Source: Paenibacillus ottowii (lineage in GTDB: Bacteria > Bacillota > Bacilli > Paenibacillales > Paenibacillaceae). From it: a stretch of DNA of 64,000 nucleotides. The notes under the pieces are model-generated. The model searched no databases. It saw only the letters and a list, made by a program, of their open reading frames with translations, and was not told the origin of the DNA. Each line of letters begins with the position of its first letter. The stretch's first letter is position 1. Below are positions 45,208-54,462 of this stretch, piece by piece. The position numbers and the translations under genes are program-made. The DNA lies in the NCBI RefSeq assembly GCF_006874425.1, contig NZ_VIJZ01000011.1, positions 62,001 through 126,000 on the forward strand, written 5' to 3'.

Positions 45208-46752
45208 TTAGCTAATCGTGATATTGCTTTTGGCATGAACTTCTTTTCTGCCCAGCAGCTTGTTTAGGGCATCGATATAAGCTTTCGCGCTAGCTTCCAA
45301 AATATCTGTACTTGTGCCTCTTCCCAGTGCTGTATATTCACCTTGTCTCAAAATAGCGTGTACCTCCCCCAACGCATCTTTGCCATAGGTCACAGACTGG
45401 ATGGAGTAATCCTCCAGCTCCACCATTTCACCACTGGCCTTGTCTATCGCATTGAAAATCGCATCAACAGAACCATTCCCCATCGCTACTTCATCAATCG
45501 ATGTACCATCTTGCTTATTCAACCGTATGGAGGCGACCGGGACCGACTGATTACCATAAGACACCTGAATAGAATTTAATGTGTAAATTTGAGGAGCGGC
45601 ATTGCGGCTCTCATCCATCAGAACGAGCAAATCTTCATCCAGCACCTGTTTTTTCTTATCCGCCAAGGCTTTAAATTTGCGGAATGCCTCCTGAAGCTGT
45701 TCCTCTGACAACATGTCAAAGCCCATGTCCGCCAGCTTTTCCTTAAACGCATGACGTCCTGAATGCTTGCCTAATACCAGTTTACTTGTCTTGAGACCAA
45801 TCCGCTCAGGGGACACAATCTCATACGTTGTACGCTCCTTTAGCATGCCGTCCTGGTGTATACCGGACTCGTGTGCAAATGCATTGGCCCCAACAATGGC
45901 CTTGTTTCCAGGTACCGACATTCCCGTACGTTTGCTTACCAATCGACTGGTGGCATACAGTTCCTCCAAAACCAGACTCGTTTGTGCACCATACAGCTCG
46001 GTTCTCGTGTCAAGGGCCAGCGCAACCTCTTCAATTGGTGTATTCCCAGCTCGCTCACCGATGCCGTTGATGGTACCCTCAAATTGATCCACCCCATTAC
46101 GTATAGCTGCCAGCGTATTAGCTGTTGCCATGCCGAGATCATCGTGACAGTGTGTGCTCAGCTGTATTTTTTCGATACCAGGTACTTGTTGTTTTACAAC
46201 TCTAAACATTTCTCCAAACTGATCTGGCGAGGCATATCCCACGGTGTCGGGTAAATTGACGACTGTAGCCCCAGCACGAATTGCCATATCTACAACTTCA
46301 CAAATGAAGTCCAGTTCGGTACGACTGGCATCCTCTGCCGAAAATTCTACCTTGCTAAAATACTTGCGCCCATAACGAATAGCAGCGGCAGCAGTCTCTA
46401 ATACTTTCGCTTTATCCATTCGCAGCTTGTGCTGGCGATGAATTGGCGAGGTAGCCAGGAACAAATGAAGACAAGCGTCCTCTGCTCCCCGTAGAGCTTC
46501 TCTGACTGCATCAATATCCTGCTCTTTCGAGCGTGCAAAACCAACCAGTGTTGCTTGGGTGACCTGTTTGGCAATTTCCTGCATGCTGATGATCTCACCA
46601 GGTGAGGTTGCTGGAAAGCCAGTCTCAATCCGATCTACGCCTAATTTCTGAAGCTGAAGAGCGATTTCCACCTTTTCTGTGCTGGTTAAGCTAACCCCTG
46701 GTGATTGTTCTCCATCTCTTAACGTTGTGTCCAACACCCATATTTTGCGCAT
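45208..46752 (-). CDS. leuA: 2-isopropylmalate synthase
   Basis: A 514-residue enzyme of leucine synthesis that joins acetyl-CoA and 2-oxoisovalerate. The TIM barrel starts VLDTTLRDGEQSPGVSL and contains the metal site STHCHDDLGMA and GERAGNTPIEEVALAL; the C-terminal ~120 residues are the leucine-sensing dimer domain (SIQVSYGNQ, ASAKAYIDALNKLLG). No leuBCD or ilv genes are adjacent; instead a GntR/FadR regulator lies 101 bases upstream on the same strand. It could be a second LeuA copy. No T-box leader is visible. Confidence 0.93.
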   Translation of the reverse strand: MRKIWVLDTTLRDGEQSPGVSLTSTEKVEIALQLQKLGVDRIETGFPATSPGEIISMQEIAKQVTQATLVGFARSKEQDIDAVREALRGAEDACLHLFLATSPIHRQHKLRMDKAKVLETAAAAIRYGRKYFSKVEFSAEDASRTELDFICEVVDMAIRAGATVVNLPDTVGYASPDQFGEMFRVVKQQVPGIEKIQLSTHCHDDLGMATANTLAAIRNGVDQFEGTINGIGERAGNTPIEEVALALDTRTELYGAQTSLVLEELYATSRLVSKRTGMSVPGNKAIVGANAFAHESGIHQDGMLKERTTYEIVSPERIGLKTSKLVLGKHSGRHAFKEKLADMGFDMLSEEQLQEAFRKFKALADKKKQVLDEDLLVLMDESRNAAPQIYTLNSIQVSYGNQSVPVASIRLNKQDGTSIDEVAMGNGSVDAIFNAIDKASGEMVELEDYSIQSVTYGKDALGEVHAILRQGEYTALGRGTSTDILEASAKAYIDALNKLLGRKEVHAKSNITIS

Positions 46753-46816
46753 ACAGATACCACCTTTGGTTTGATTTTAGGAGATGCTCGTTGATAGAAG
46801 GTTTTTACATCATTTT

Positions 46817-46832
46817 ATTCATCTGATCATCT
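46817..46832. promoter_or_regulatory. 16-bp repeat, copy near leuA
   Basis: ATTCATCTGATCATCT, identical to a copy at 47559-47574. With one more half-site this one forms an imperfect palindrome CATCTGATCATCTGATG (14 of 17). It is a candidate operator for the GntR-type regulator, ~65 bases before leuA. Confidence 0.45.
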
Positions 46833-46853
46833 GATGTTTAGAATTAAAAAAAA

Positions 46854-47564
46854 TTAAGAACTTCCCATTTGCTTTTGCAATTCAAGCTTGGTGCCATCCA
46901 AATGCTGAATACTATATAGCTCAGCAGCCTTGCCATCCTGATCTAAGATCGCTTCATAAATTTTTTCATGCTGAAGTGTAAAATGATTTTGCATCGCCGG
47001 ATCCGTGATAAGATTGTTCAGCGCCTTGCGAATAGCCTCGACAAAGCTACGATAGACGTCCGTAAGCACCTTATTGCCTGTAGCTGCTGCAACAGCCAAG
47101 TGAAAAGTGATATCCGCATCCAAGTACCCTTTCATATCTCCAGCGGCCAATGTCGCAGCTCGGCGGTCCAGCGCTTCCCGCATTAAGCGTAAATCTTCGT
47201 CATTACGACGTAACGCAGCTAATCTGGCAATCTCCAGTTCCAGGACGCTCCGCACTTCATACACCTCAATAATTTCAGCACGACTTAGTCGGTAATCCAA
47301 TGGTTCTTGAGAAGTCGTCGGTTGGCAGACAAAGGTTCCGTGTCCCTGCTTTTTCTCTAGTAGACCGGCATGCACCAGCACGCTAACCGCCTCCCGAACG
47401 GTAGATCGTCCGACTCCAAAAAGCTTCATAAGCTCGGGCTCGGTTGGAATCTTAGTGCCCACGTTCCATTCACCAGCAGCAATTTTTCGTTGCAGCTGCT
47501 CAGCTACTTCATCGGCAATTTGCTTGCGTTTGATGGCTTGAAAAGGCACCATTTCGTAATTCAT
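46854..47564 (-). CDS. GntR-family regulator, FadR/FCD subgroup
   Basis: A 236-residue regulator. The winged helix reads IADEVAEQLQRKIAAGEWNVGTKIPTEPELMKLFGVGRSTVREAVSVL (about 15-62) and the C-terminal helical FCD domain has Asp/His metal-ligand positions in YLDADITFHLAVAAATGNKV and NHFTLQHEKIYEAI. FCD members sense small carboxylates. It is upstream of leuA on the same strand. A 16-bp repeat occurs both at its own ribosome site and in front of leuA, so it may control both. Confidence 0.88.
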   Translation of the reverse strand: MNYEMVPFQAIKRKQIADEVAEQLQRKIAAGEWNVGTKIPTEPELMKLFGVGRSTVREAVSVLVHAGLLEKKQGHGTFVCQPTTSQEPLDYRLSRAEIIEVYEVRSVLELEIARLAALRRNDEDLRLMREALDRRAATLAAGDMKGYLDADITFHLAVAAATGNKVLTDVYRSFVEAIRKALNNLITDPAMQNHFTLQHEKIYEAILDQDGKAAELYSIQHLDGTKLELQKQMGSS

Positions 47565-47574
47565 CTGATCATCT
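47559..47574. promoter_or_regulatory. 16-bp repeat over the GntR gene start
   Basis: A second copy of ATTCATCTGATCATCT; on the minus strand it spans the ribosome site (AGGAGATGATCAG) and the ATG. A regulator bound here would block its own expression. Confidence 0.4.
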
Positions 47575-47666
47575 CCTGTTTTGTATCATACTATGTCGCA
47601 TTGCTCTCCTGCAACCTTTTTATCTTTCTTTCCCCATCATTTTTTAAAATGAGGCCATACCATCCG

Positions 47667-47700
47667 AAAAAGCCTGCACCGTCCATCACGATGCAAGCTT
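47667..47700 (-). terminator. Terminator after the aldose epimerase
   Basis: AGCTTGCATCGT pairs with ACGGTGCAGGCT using two G-U pairs, followed by TTTTT on the minus strand. Confidence 0.6.
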
Positions 47701-47717
47701 AGTAGGATAAAGAAATA

Positions 47718-48737
47718 TTAAGATTTCGTTTTATTAGGAGTAACACAATACAGACGGCTGGTTGTTTCGAAAATATGCCCCGGCGCCAATGCAATTAACC
47801 CGATGTCTTCCGCAGGCAAGTCTGGTCGATTTGGTGCATTAATCATGTTCATTTGCGGTTCAGGACAGATGAATTCCTTGTTCGCTTTGTTATTCCAGAT
47901 CATCCAATGCTTATAAGCAGTGCCTACATCGTATACAAGGGTAGCACCTGTCTTGCTGTGTGTGAGTTCCATGTAGTTACGCCCATCTTGCGGAGCCGCC
48001 GTATAATGATTATCCATAGAGGCAAAATAAGGACTAACTCCTGTTGTCTTCATCAGCTCCTCTTCTGGTGATAACGGTTGGAACTGTCCCGTGGCCAGTA
48101 ATCGATCTGTTAGCTCGCGCCGTTCACCGATCGTAACCTTAATCTTGTAATCCTCAGGCGAGCTGTCGGGTACAAACGGAACCCGAATGGCTGTGTGAAA
48201 GGCAAACAAGTTGGGAATCGGTTGATCTCCTTCGTTATGAATCACATAACGCTGATGCAGGCCAAATTCGTCAATACTGTACGTCAGCTTAATTGTAAAG
48301 GTGAAGGGTAGATAACGGAACATAGGATGCCCTTCCCTTACATGCTGATTCATTACCACATAACTACCTTGCTCCCCGGAACCATAGTCCTCAACTTCCC
48401 ACCGAACGGTGTGCAAAAATCCATGCAAATGGTTATGGGTCGCCTCTTCATTAATTGGCAGCTCATATGTAACCCCATTCCACAGGAATTTTCCGTCCTC
48501 ATAACGATTCGGAGGGAACAAAAACGGAATTCCGTAGACGGATGGGCTTTGTTTAAAAGCCTCTATGCTCTCAGCATCCGGCTCACGCAGAAAAGAATAT
48601 CCCGTCTCATTGTCACGAAAAGAAATCAGATTTGCACCGTTTCCTGGCAGGGCAACCGCTTCATATCGCCCAAATTTAAGACGAATCGCCGGTATTCCAT
48701 AATAAAGATCACCAATTGCAGTATGCTGTTGTGTCAT
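47718..48737 (-). CDS. Aldose 1-epimerase family protein
   Basis: A 339-residue beta-sandwich sugar mutarotase. Visible landmarks are YGIPFLFPPNRYEDGKF with the substrate Arg, ATHNHLHGFLHTVRWEV with the His pair, FAFHTAIRVPFV and the catalytic-Glu region FICPEPQMNMINAPN. It interconverts alpha and beta forms of an aldose; several relatives act on sugar phosphates or oligosaccharides. ATG 48737 is seven bases after GGAGG. A cre-like site at 48772-48785 suggests repression on good carbon sources. Confidence 0.87.
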   Translation of the reverse strand: MTQQHTAIGDLYYGIPAIRLKFGRYEAVALPGNGANLISFRDNETGYSFLREPDAESIEAFKQSPSVYGIPFLFPPNRYEDGKFLWNGVTYELPINEEATHNHLHGFLHTVRWEVEDYGSGEQGSYVVMNQHVREGHPMFRYLPFTFTIKLTYSIDEFGLHQRYVIHNEGDQPIPNLFAFHTAIRVPFVPDSSPEDYKIKVTIGERRELTDRLLATGQFQPLSPEEELMKTTGVSPYFASMDNHYTAAPQDGRNYMELTHSKTGATLVYDVGTAYKHWMIWNNKANKEFICPEPQMNMINAPNRPDLPAEDIGLIALAPGHIFETTSRLYCVTPNKTKS

Positions 48738-48771
48738 CAAAAGTCCTCCTTGATGAAATGACGATGTTTAA

Positions 48772-48785
48772 TGAAAGCGTTTAGC
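48772..48785. promoter_or_regulatory. cre-like site before the aldose epimerase
   Basis: TGAAAGCGTTTAGC agrees with the CcpA consensus TGWAARCGYTWNCW except near its last two positions. It lies ~35 bases before the start codon, between promoter and gene. Confidence 0.45.
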
Positions 48786-48833
48786 TTTTGGCTTGACTAT
48801 ACCATGTCCAGCAAAAAAATTCCACGACAATAC

Positions 48834-48861
48834 AAAAAAACGATGCCCCGCAAGGCATCGT
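48834..48861 (-). terminator. Terminator after the MBL hydrolase
   Basis: ACGATGCC paired with GGCATCGT, followed by seven T residues on the minus strand. Confidence 0.8.
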
Positions 48862-48876
48862 CCTTCACACACATGA

Positions 48877-49680
48877 CTACACATAGCGTCCCTGCTTGGG
48901 TACTGCCATGTGTTCAAAATCTCTAGCTAGTCGCTCCAACTGATCTGTCAGCTCAGTGCCATGCATGTAATGTCCATGCCCTGTAACTGCAATTGCAGGA
49001 TTTAAACCGGCCAGCATCTTCACTGACCGCTGTGCAGCTTGCCAATCTGTTGTAAAATACGCAGGCGGCCCGTGGATTTCTTTTTCCTGTAAAAGCACAG
49101 CCAGTGCTGATTCCTGCTTTACCGTGATAAAAGCGTCACCGGCGACCATTAAGCGTCTCCGCTCATGAAAAAGCGATACATGGCCAGGCGTATGTCCTGG
49201 TGTATGAAGCCACTTCCAACCAGGGGCGCCAGGGACACTGCCATCTTGGGGCAGCGAAGTGATACGATCATCGAGATCTATAGCATCATTGGGGTACAAA
49301 AAGGAAATGCCTGACATCAAACCTCCCCCCACACTGGGGTCAGGTTTTTGATAATCTTTCATTCCTGTTAAATAAGGTAATTCCAAAGGGTGTGCGTACA
49401 CAGGTGTACCCCAATGCTGTACCAACTCAATAACCGACCCTACATGGTCGAAATGACCGTGAGTAAGCACAATAGCAACCGGAGGCCCCGTAAACCGTTC
49501 CTCAGCCAGGCGTATAATCGAGTCTGTGAATCCTGCCATCCCCGTATCCACCAGCACCCAGGATCGGCTTCCCGGTTCTCCGATAAAACACACATTTACA
49601 AACAGCGTCCGTAAGCTCAGGAGATCGGGAGCAGCCTCTTCATTTGCCGTCATTCCTTCGGTGAACAGATGATTTGCCAA
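48877..49680 (-). CDS. Metallo-beta-lactamase-fold hydrolase
   Basis: A 267-residue MBL protein. LTHGHFDHVG is the HxHxDH metal motif (near 75), followed by TPGHTPGHVSLF, VAGDAF and the final His in AVTGHGHYMHG, so all zinc ligands are present. Such enzymes are often thioesterases or glyoxalase II-like; the substrate cannot be told. The TTG start at 49680 is eight bases after GGAGGGTGA. It is monocistronic with a strong terminator. Confidence 0.85.
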   Translation of the reverse strand: MANHLFTEGMTANEEAAPDLLSLRTLFVNVCFIGEPGSRSWVLVDTGMAGFTDSIIRLAEERFTGPPVAIVLTHGHFDHVGSVIELVQHWGTPVYAHPLELPYLTGMKDYQKPDPSVGGGLMSGISFLYPNDAIDLDDRITSLPQDGSVPGAPGWKWLHTPGHTPGHVSLFHERRRLMVAGDAFITVKQESALAVLLQEKEIHGPPAYFTTDWQAAQRSVKMLAGLNPAIAVTGHGHYMHGTELTDQLERLARDFEHMAVPKQGRYV

Positions 49681-49806
49681 AGCTTCACCCTCCTATTCAC
49701 ATGGAATTTCCTGTTATACTCGACCTTTAGGCTTCCCCCATGTCAGCAGATTATGCGGACACTGCTAAATATAATCCGCTTGTCACGAAAATAGACCATG
49801 TTTACA

Positions 49807-50103
49807 TTACTCGGGTAATTTACTCCATGCGGCATCCAGCAAATAGTCGAAAAGATCATCGTTCTCTTCAATCCAGCTATCCATTTGTAGCATCTCTTCC
49901 TCCAGGCGTGGCTCTCCCGCAAAATGAAGACTATAATCCCACTCTTTTCCCTTTTTACTGTGGAAGGTAATTTCATAAATAGAGCTCTGTCCGTCCACTC
50001 CAAATACTACTTGGCCTAAATATACACCATTCTCATCTCTTGTCATTTGTGCCTGCTGAATATGTACTTCTATCAATTCCTCAGAAGAATTTTGCTCTGT
50101 CAT
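49807..50103 (-). CDS. Small acidic hypothetical protein
   Basis: A 98-residue soluble, acidic protein (MTEQNSSEELIEVHI, then VYLGQVVFGVDGQSSIYEITF and WIEENDDLFDYLLDAAWSKLPE). I recognise no domain. AAGGGCGG lies before the ATG, and the alternating beta strands then helix look like a real fold. It is alone, divergent from the aminopeptidase gene. Confidence 0.65.
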   Translation of the reverse strand: MTEQNSSEELIEVHIQQAQMTRDENGVYLGQVVFGVDGQSSIYEITFHSKKGKEWDYSLHFAGEPRLEEEMLQMDSWIEENDDLFDYLLDAAWSKLPE

Positions 50104-50266
50104 TTATTTATCCGCCCTTTCATTTTCACTAAAAAGTACCAAAACTAATTTGTGAACCTTTTCGTTACATTGTACAATATATAAGCTATGTGTGGAATTT
50201 GCAAAAAAACTATGCAAGTTACCCTATTCTTATTTGAGGCTTTTTCGTGAAATGGAGGAAAGTTAC

Positions 50267-51499
50267 ATGTCAGATTTTCAACAAAAATTGCAGAAATATG
50301 CGGAATTAGCTGTTCGTGTGGGCGCTAATGTCCAACCTGGGCAGACACTTATCGTTCATGCGCCAATCTTGTCTGTCGATCTCGTGCGACTAATCGTTAA
50401 ATCAGCGTATACTGTCGGAGCCAAACTGGTTAAAGTAAAATGGAGTGATGAGACGGTTACCCGATTACAGTATGAACTAGCTCCTGATGAAACATTTAAT
50501 ATTGCTCCCAAATGGTACGCAGCTGAAATGACTGAAGAAGTCGAAAATGGCGCTGCTATCCTTCATGTTCTTGCAGAGAATCCGGATTTGCTTCAAGGGA
50601 TTCCGTCCAGCAGAATTACGGCTGCCCAGCGCGTGCGATCACATGAGTTGCGGCAATACCGTGAATACCAAATGGCTGACAAGTTCAGCTGGTCTCTGAT
50701 TGCTTATCCTTCAGCAGAATGGGCAGCTAAAGTATTCCCTGATCTGCCAGCTTCCGAACAAATGGATAAGCTGTGGGAAGCCATTTTTAGCACTGTACGT
50801 GTGGATCTGGACAACCCTGTGGAGGCATGGAATGAGCATCTGAAAACCCTCTCCAGCAAAGCTGATATCTTAAACTCCAAACGCTATAAAAAGCTGCATT
50901 ATCTGGCCCCAGGCACAGACCTCACCATCGAACTTGCAAAAGACCATCTGTGGGTAGCAGCCGAAAGCGTCAACCAACAGGGACATACTTTTGTAGCTAA
51001 CATGCCTACTGAGGAAGTATTTACAGCTCCACTTAAAACGGGGGTAAACGGTAAAGTCAGCAGCACCAAGCCTCTCAGCTACAGTGGCAATATCATCGAC
51101 AACTTTTCACTGACCTTTGAAAATGGACGTATTGTCGATGTACAGGCTGAAACCGGCTTGGAGACTCTCCAGCATCTCGTAGAGATGGACGAAGGTTCAC
51201 ATTACCTGGGCGAGGTTGCTCTCGTGCCTCACAAGTCACCGATCTCTGATAAAAATATTTTATTCTACAATACATTGTTTGATGAAAATGCCTCGAACCA
51301 TCTGGCTATCGGTAATGCTTATGCATTTAACCTTAAAGGTGGTAAGGATATGACTCAAGAGCAGTTGGCTGCCAATGGTCTGAACTCCAGTCTGACTCAC
51401 GTCGACTTTATGATTGGTTCAGGTGAAATGGACATCAACGGCGTTACTGAGGACAATACTGAGGAACCGATCTTCCGCAAAGGAAATTGGGCGATTTAA
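50267..51499 (+). CDS. ampS: M29-family aminopeptidase
   Basis: A 410-residue metallo-aminopeptidase, the length of Bacillus AmpS. Metal ligands lie in the C-terminal half: FVANMPTEEVFTAP, EGSHYLGEVALVPHKSPIS and THVDFMIGSGEMDINGV. It removes N-terminal residues from peptides in the cytoplasm. ATG 50267 follows GGAGGAAAG; the frame extends to 50192 without a site. A terminator follows. Confidence 0.93.
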   Translation: MSDFQQKLQKYAELAVRVGANVQPGQTLIVHAPILSVDLVRLIVKSAYTVGAKLVKVKWSDETVTRLQYELAPDETFNIAPKWYAAEMTEEVENGAAILHVLAENPDLLQGIPSSRITAAQRVRSHELRQYREYQMADKFSWSLIAYPSAEWAAKVFPDLPASEQMDKLWEAIFSTVRVDLDNPVEAWNEHLKTLSSKADILNSKRYKKLHYLAPGTDLTIELAKDHLWVAAESVNQQGHTFVANMPTEEVFTAPLKTGVNGKVSSTKPLSYSGNIIDNFSLTFENGRIVDVQAETGLETLQHLVEMDEGSHYLGEVALVPHKSPISDKNILFYNTLFDENASNHLAIGNAYAFNLKGGKDMTQEQLAANGLNSSLTHVDFMIGSGEMDINGVTEDNTEEPIFRKGNWAI

Positions 51500-51508
51500 C
51501 ATGGCAAA

Positions 51509-51541
51509 AAGGCTCTCGCCGCTTCATGCGGGAGAGCCTTC
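51509..51541 (+). terminator. Terminator after ampS
   Basis: AAGGCTCTC paired with GAGAGCCTT, then CTTGCTT. It faces the convergent gene ending at 51576. Confidence 0.7.
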
Positions 51542-51575
51542 TTGCTTGATTCTTTAGGATGTATTAAAACTATTT

Positions 51576-52067
51576 TTACAACGTACTAATCCAGTAATTC
51601 GCTGCAAGTCCAAATACAATTTGGACTACGCTGATGATGAAAAAAACAATAAAGCAGCTTACAACTCTTCGATTAATGGTTTGATGTAAGGATAAAGATG
51701 ATTTCACATAGAACATACTACCTAATATCCCTAAACACAGACCAAGGACGCCTGCAAATAACCACCCTATAACCAAGCTGACCACGACAAAAGCCCAACT
51801 CCAGCCCGGAGTCTTACTTACTGGAACATAAGGTTGGTTGGACCCAAGATATATACCGTCCACAGCTAAATCTGCTTTGTTGCCAATGACTACAACATTC
51901 ACAGCTTTCTCCTTCAATCTTATTGGAAAATCAATCAAGTTTAAAAATACGTTCTGGCTTTTCACCTTCTGCTCGCTACCATTCACAATAATTTTTCCAC
52001 CATTAAAGCCACGCTTGTACTCAATCGTATATTGAGTACCTTGATCTTCTACGTTCCATTTTGCCAT
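51576..52067 (-). CDS. Membrane protein with an N-terminal beta domain
   Basis: A 163-residue protein. The first ~80 residues are hydrophilic and beta-rich (WNVEDQGTQYTIEYKRGFNGGKIIVNG, then LAVDGIYLGSNQPY); the last ~75 hold two or three hydrophobic segments (WAFVVVSLVIGWLFAGVLGLCLG and VVSCFIVFFIISVVQIVFGLAA). I recognise no family. GAGGAG precedes the ATG. It is monocistronic. Confidence 0.7.
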   Translation of the reverse strand: MAKWNVEDQGTQYTIEYKRGFNGGKIIVNGSEQKVKSQNVFLNLIDFPIRLKEKAVNVVVIGNKADLAVDGIYLGSNQPYVPVSKTPGWSWAFVVVSLVIGWLFAGVLGLCLGILGSMFYVKSSLSLHQTINRRVVSCFIVFFIISVVQIVFGLAANYWISTL

Positions 52068-52169
52068 CGCTAAACTCCTCGCAAATTTTAGGGGAGGCGT
52101 AAATATACTCCCGGCATTTCCTAATTATGTACCATGAAAATCATACCATAAGCTGCAAGTTAAATAATG

Positions 52170-52194
52170 GAAAAAAGCCGCTTATTAGCGGCCT
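52170..52194 (-). terminator. Terminator after gldA
   Basis: GCCGCT-AATA-AGCGGC followed by TTTTTT on the minus strand. Confidence 0.8.
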
Positions 52195-52219
52195 CTGAAT
52201 CTACTTTATTAGTATGGGG

Positions 52220-53338
52220 TTAGTTTCTATGACCAATTTTAGCCTTGTAGGCAACGGAATACTGGTCAGCCGCTAAGATTGCATCAAGCACATCATCTGC
52301 TGTAACAGCAAATGGTAAATTGTGAGCTGTTTCGCCTTCTTTGGTAGCAGCCTGAGCTACCCGGTACAAATCCTCTCGGGAGGCTTCCTTCAGCTTAATG
52401 TCTTCCAGCGTAACAGGCAGATCCAGTTTTAAGTAAAAATCAATATACCGCTCCACTTCAGTTAAAGGTCTCTTTTCCAACGCAAGCTGTACTAAGGTGC
52501 CAAAGGCTACTTTTTGCCCATGTGTCAGGTGATGAATATCTCCCTCCAGCACGGTAAAACCGTTGTGAATGGCATGTGCGCCTGCCAAGCCCCCGCTTTC
52601 AAAGCCCAGACCGCTTAGTAGCGTATTGGCTTCCACCACCGCTTCAAGCGCCGGTGTAACGACTTTGCGTTTCACAGATTCATAAGCTTGTAGTCCGTAA
52701 TCGAAAAGAACTTCCTCGCACTTGGACGCAATGGCTTCTGCCGCCAGGGTTGGCAAGCCGCCTGCCATAGTTGTAGCACGTGCTTCAATGACTGCGCGAG
52801 CTTCAACCCACGTTGCCATGGCATCCGCAATGCCTGAGGAGAGGAACAAAGGCGGCGCTTGAGATATGACTTTCGTATCGACCAAGATTAAGCTCGGATT
52901 TTTACTGAAAAAGGAATACGTATCAAATGCACCCTCATCGGTGTACAAAACAGAAAGGGCACTGGTGGGTGCATCTGTAGAAGCGGTCGTTGGAACAATC
53001 ACAACCGAGGAACCCAGTAATTCATTAACGGCTTTGGCGGTATCCAGCGTTTTACCACCACCTACACCAATGACAATATCGACCTTGTTGCTTCGCCCCT
53101 CATCAGCAATACGGTTCACTTCATTTTTGGATGCTTCCCCTTGAAATTCAACCTTTATCGTAGTAATATCGGCCTGTTCCAGACTTTTGACTACCCGATC
53201 GGCTGCGATCTCCCAAACCAGTTTGTCCGCAATAACCAAGGCCGTATGACCTAAAGGCTTAACATATTGACCTGTTTTATCAATCACATTTTTCCCTTGC
53301 ACATATTTACCCGGACTAATAAATACTTTTTCGCTCAT
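52220..53338 (-). CDS. gldA: Glycerol dehydrogenase
   Basis: A 372-residue iron-type alcohol dehydrogenase fold. GVGGGKTLDTAKAV binds NAD; zinc ligands are in SSGIADAMATW (Asp), GLAGAHAIHNGF (His) and HHLTHGQKVAFG (His). It oxidises glycerol to dihydroxyacetone with NAD. GGAAGGGAG precedes the ATG. It lies 36 bases after bioB on the same strand with no terminator between, so bioB and gldA may be co-transcribed, an unusual pairing. Confidence 0.9.
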   Translation of the reverse strand: MSEKVFISPGKYVQGKNVIDKTGQYVKPLGHTALVIADKLVWEIAADRVVKSLEQADITTIKVEFQGEASKNEVNRIADEGRSNKVDIVIGVGGGKTLDTAKAVNELLGSSVVIVPTTASTDAPTSALSVLYTDEGAFDTYSFFSKNPSLILVDTKVISQAPPLFLSSGIADAMATWVEARAVIEARATTMAGGLPTLAAEAIASKCEEVLFDYGLQAYESVKRKVVTPALEAVVEANTLLSGLGFESGGLAGAHAIHNGFTVLEGDIHHLTHGQKVAFGTLVQLALEKRPLTEVERYIDFYLKLDLPVTLEDIKLKEASREDLYRVAQAATKEGETAHNLPFAVTADDVLDAILAADQYSVAYKAKIGHRN

Positions 53339-53374
53339 CGTTCAACTCTCCCTTCCAAGTTTATACCATCTCTA

Positions 53375-54394
53375 TTATACGGCTGAAAGGGCACACATCT
53401 CAATTTCAAAGCCAAGATCTTCTATCATTTGATGATCAGCGGTAATTTCTTGGCCTTCTGTCGTTAAATAATCTCCTACAAAGATCGAATTTGCTGCATA
53501 CAGAGATAGTGGTTGTAATGAGCGTAAATTCAATTCCCGTCCACCTGCGACGCGTATTTCCTTGGATGGACAGATGAACCGAAACAGTGCTAACACCTTC
53601 AAAGCTTGGATCGGCGAGACCCGCTGTGCTTCTTCCAAAGGAGTTCCGGGGATTGGATTCAGGAAATTAATCGGAATTGAGTCGGCATCCAATTCTCTTA
53701 AGGCATAAGCCATTTGAACGATTTCCTCATTCGTCTCTCCCATACCGATAATCACGCCAGAGCATGGAGACATTCCGTATGATTGAGCCATTTTCACAGT
53801 TTCGATGCGTTGGTCATATGTATGTGTGGTCGTAATCGAGGGATAGTTGGCCTTGCTTGTATTTAAATTGTGATTATAACGGTGTACCCCTGCATCTGCC
53901 AATCGCTGTGCTTGATCTCCCTTTAGAATCCCCAAGCAAGCGCAAATCTTGAGCGGCATGGTACGAGTAATTTCTTGCACAGCATCAATTACCTGATCCA
54001 GTTCTCGATCTGTCGGACCTTTGCCAGAGGCTACAATGCAATATGTCCCTGCTTTTCGTGCTATGGCTTCCCTCGCCCCAGCCAAAAGTGATTCCTTGTC
54101 CAGCATACTATACTTGCTGACAGGTGCTGTGGAAACGATGGATTGAGAGCAGTAACCACAATCCTCTGGGCACAGACCACTTTTGGCGTTCATGATCATA
54201 TTGAGCTTTACTTTTTTTCCATAAAAATGATGCCGCACCTGAAATGCAGCTTGCATAATCGGTAATAATTCCACATCGTCCGCTTCCAGTACAGCCATGC
54301 CTTCTTCCAGCGTCAGATTGCTGAAACGGATCGCTTTTTTTGCCAGCAATCCCCAATCTACACCCTTATCTACATCTTGATTGAATAAATTCAT
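53375..54394 (-). CDS. bioB: Biotin synthase
   Basis: A 339-residue radical-SAM enzyme that inserts sulfur into dethiobiotin. The cluster motif is CPEDCGYC (CxxxCxxC), with NMIMNAKSG before it, YNHNLNTS and the 2Fe-2S region IRVAGGRELNLRSLQPLSL. No other bio genes are near, so the remaining pathway must be elsewhere. GGGAGGC precedes the ATG. An inverted repeat resembling the BirA operator lies upstream. Confidence 0.95.
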   Translation of the reverse strand: MNLFNQDVDKGVDWGLLAKKAIRFSNLTLEEGMAVLEADDVELLPIMQAAFQVRHHFYGKKVKLNMIMNAKSGLCPEDCGYCSQSIVSTAPVSKYSMLDKESLLAGAREAIARKAGTYCIVASGKGPTDRELDQVIDAVQEITRTMPLKICACLGILKGDQAQRLADAGVHRYNHNLNTSKANYPSITTTHTYDQRIETVKMAQSYGMSPCSGVIIGMGETNEEIVQMAYALRELDADSIPINFLNPIPGTPLEEAQRVSPIQALKVLALFRFICPSKEIRVAGGRELNLRSLQPLSLYAANSIFVGDYLTTEGQEITADHQMIEDLGFEIEMCALSAV

Positions 54395-54462
54395 GTTTTA
54401 GCCTCCCTTAGTTCAATGATCATGTAACCAGTCGAGATTTTCAGCTTAAAGAAACCCACTCC

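Noticed and set aside
46753..46853. T-box leader before leuA
   Set aside because: The interval is only 101 bases and shows no T-box sequence or antiterminator hairpin.
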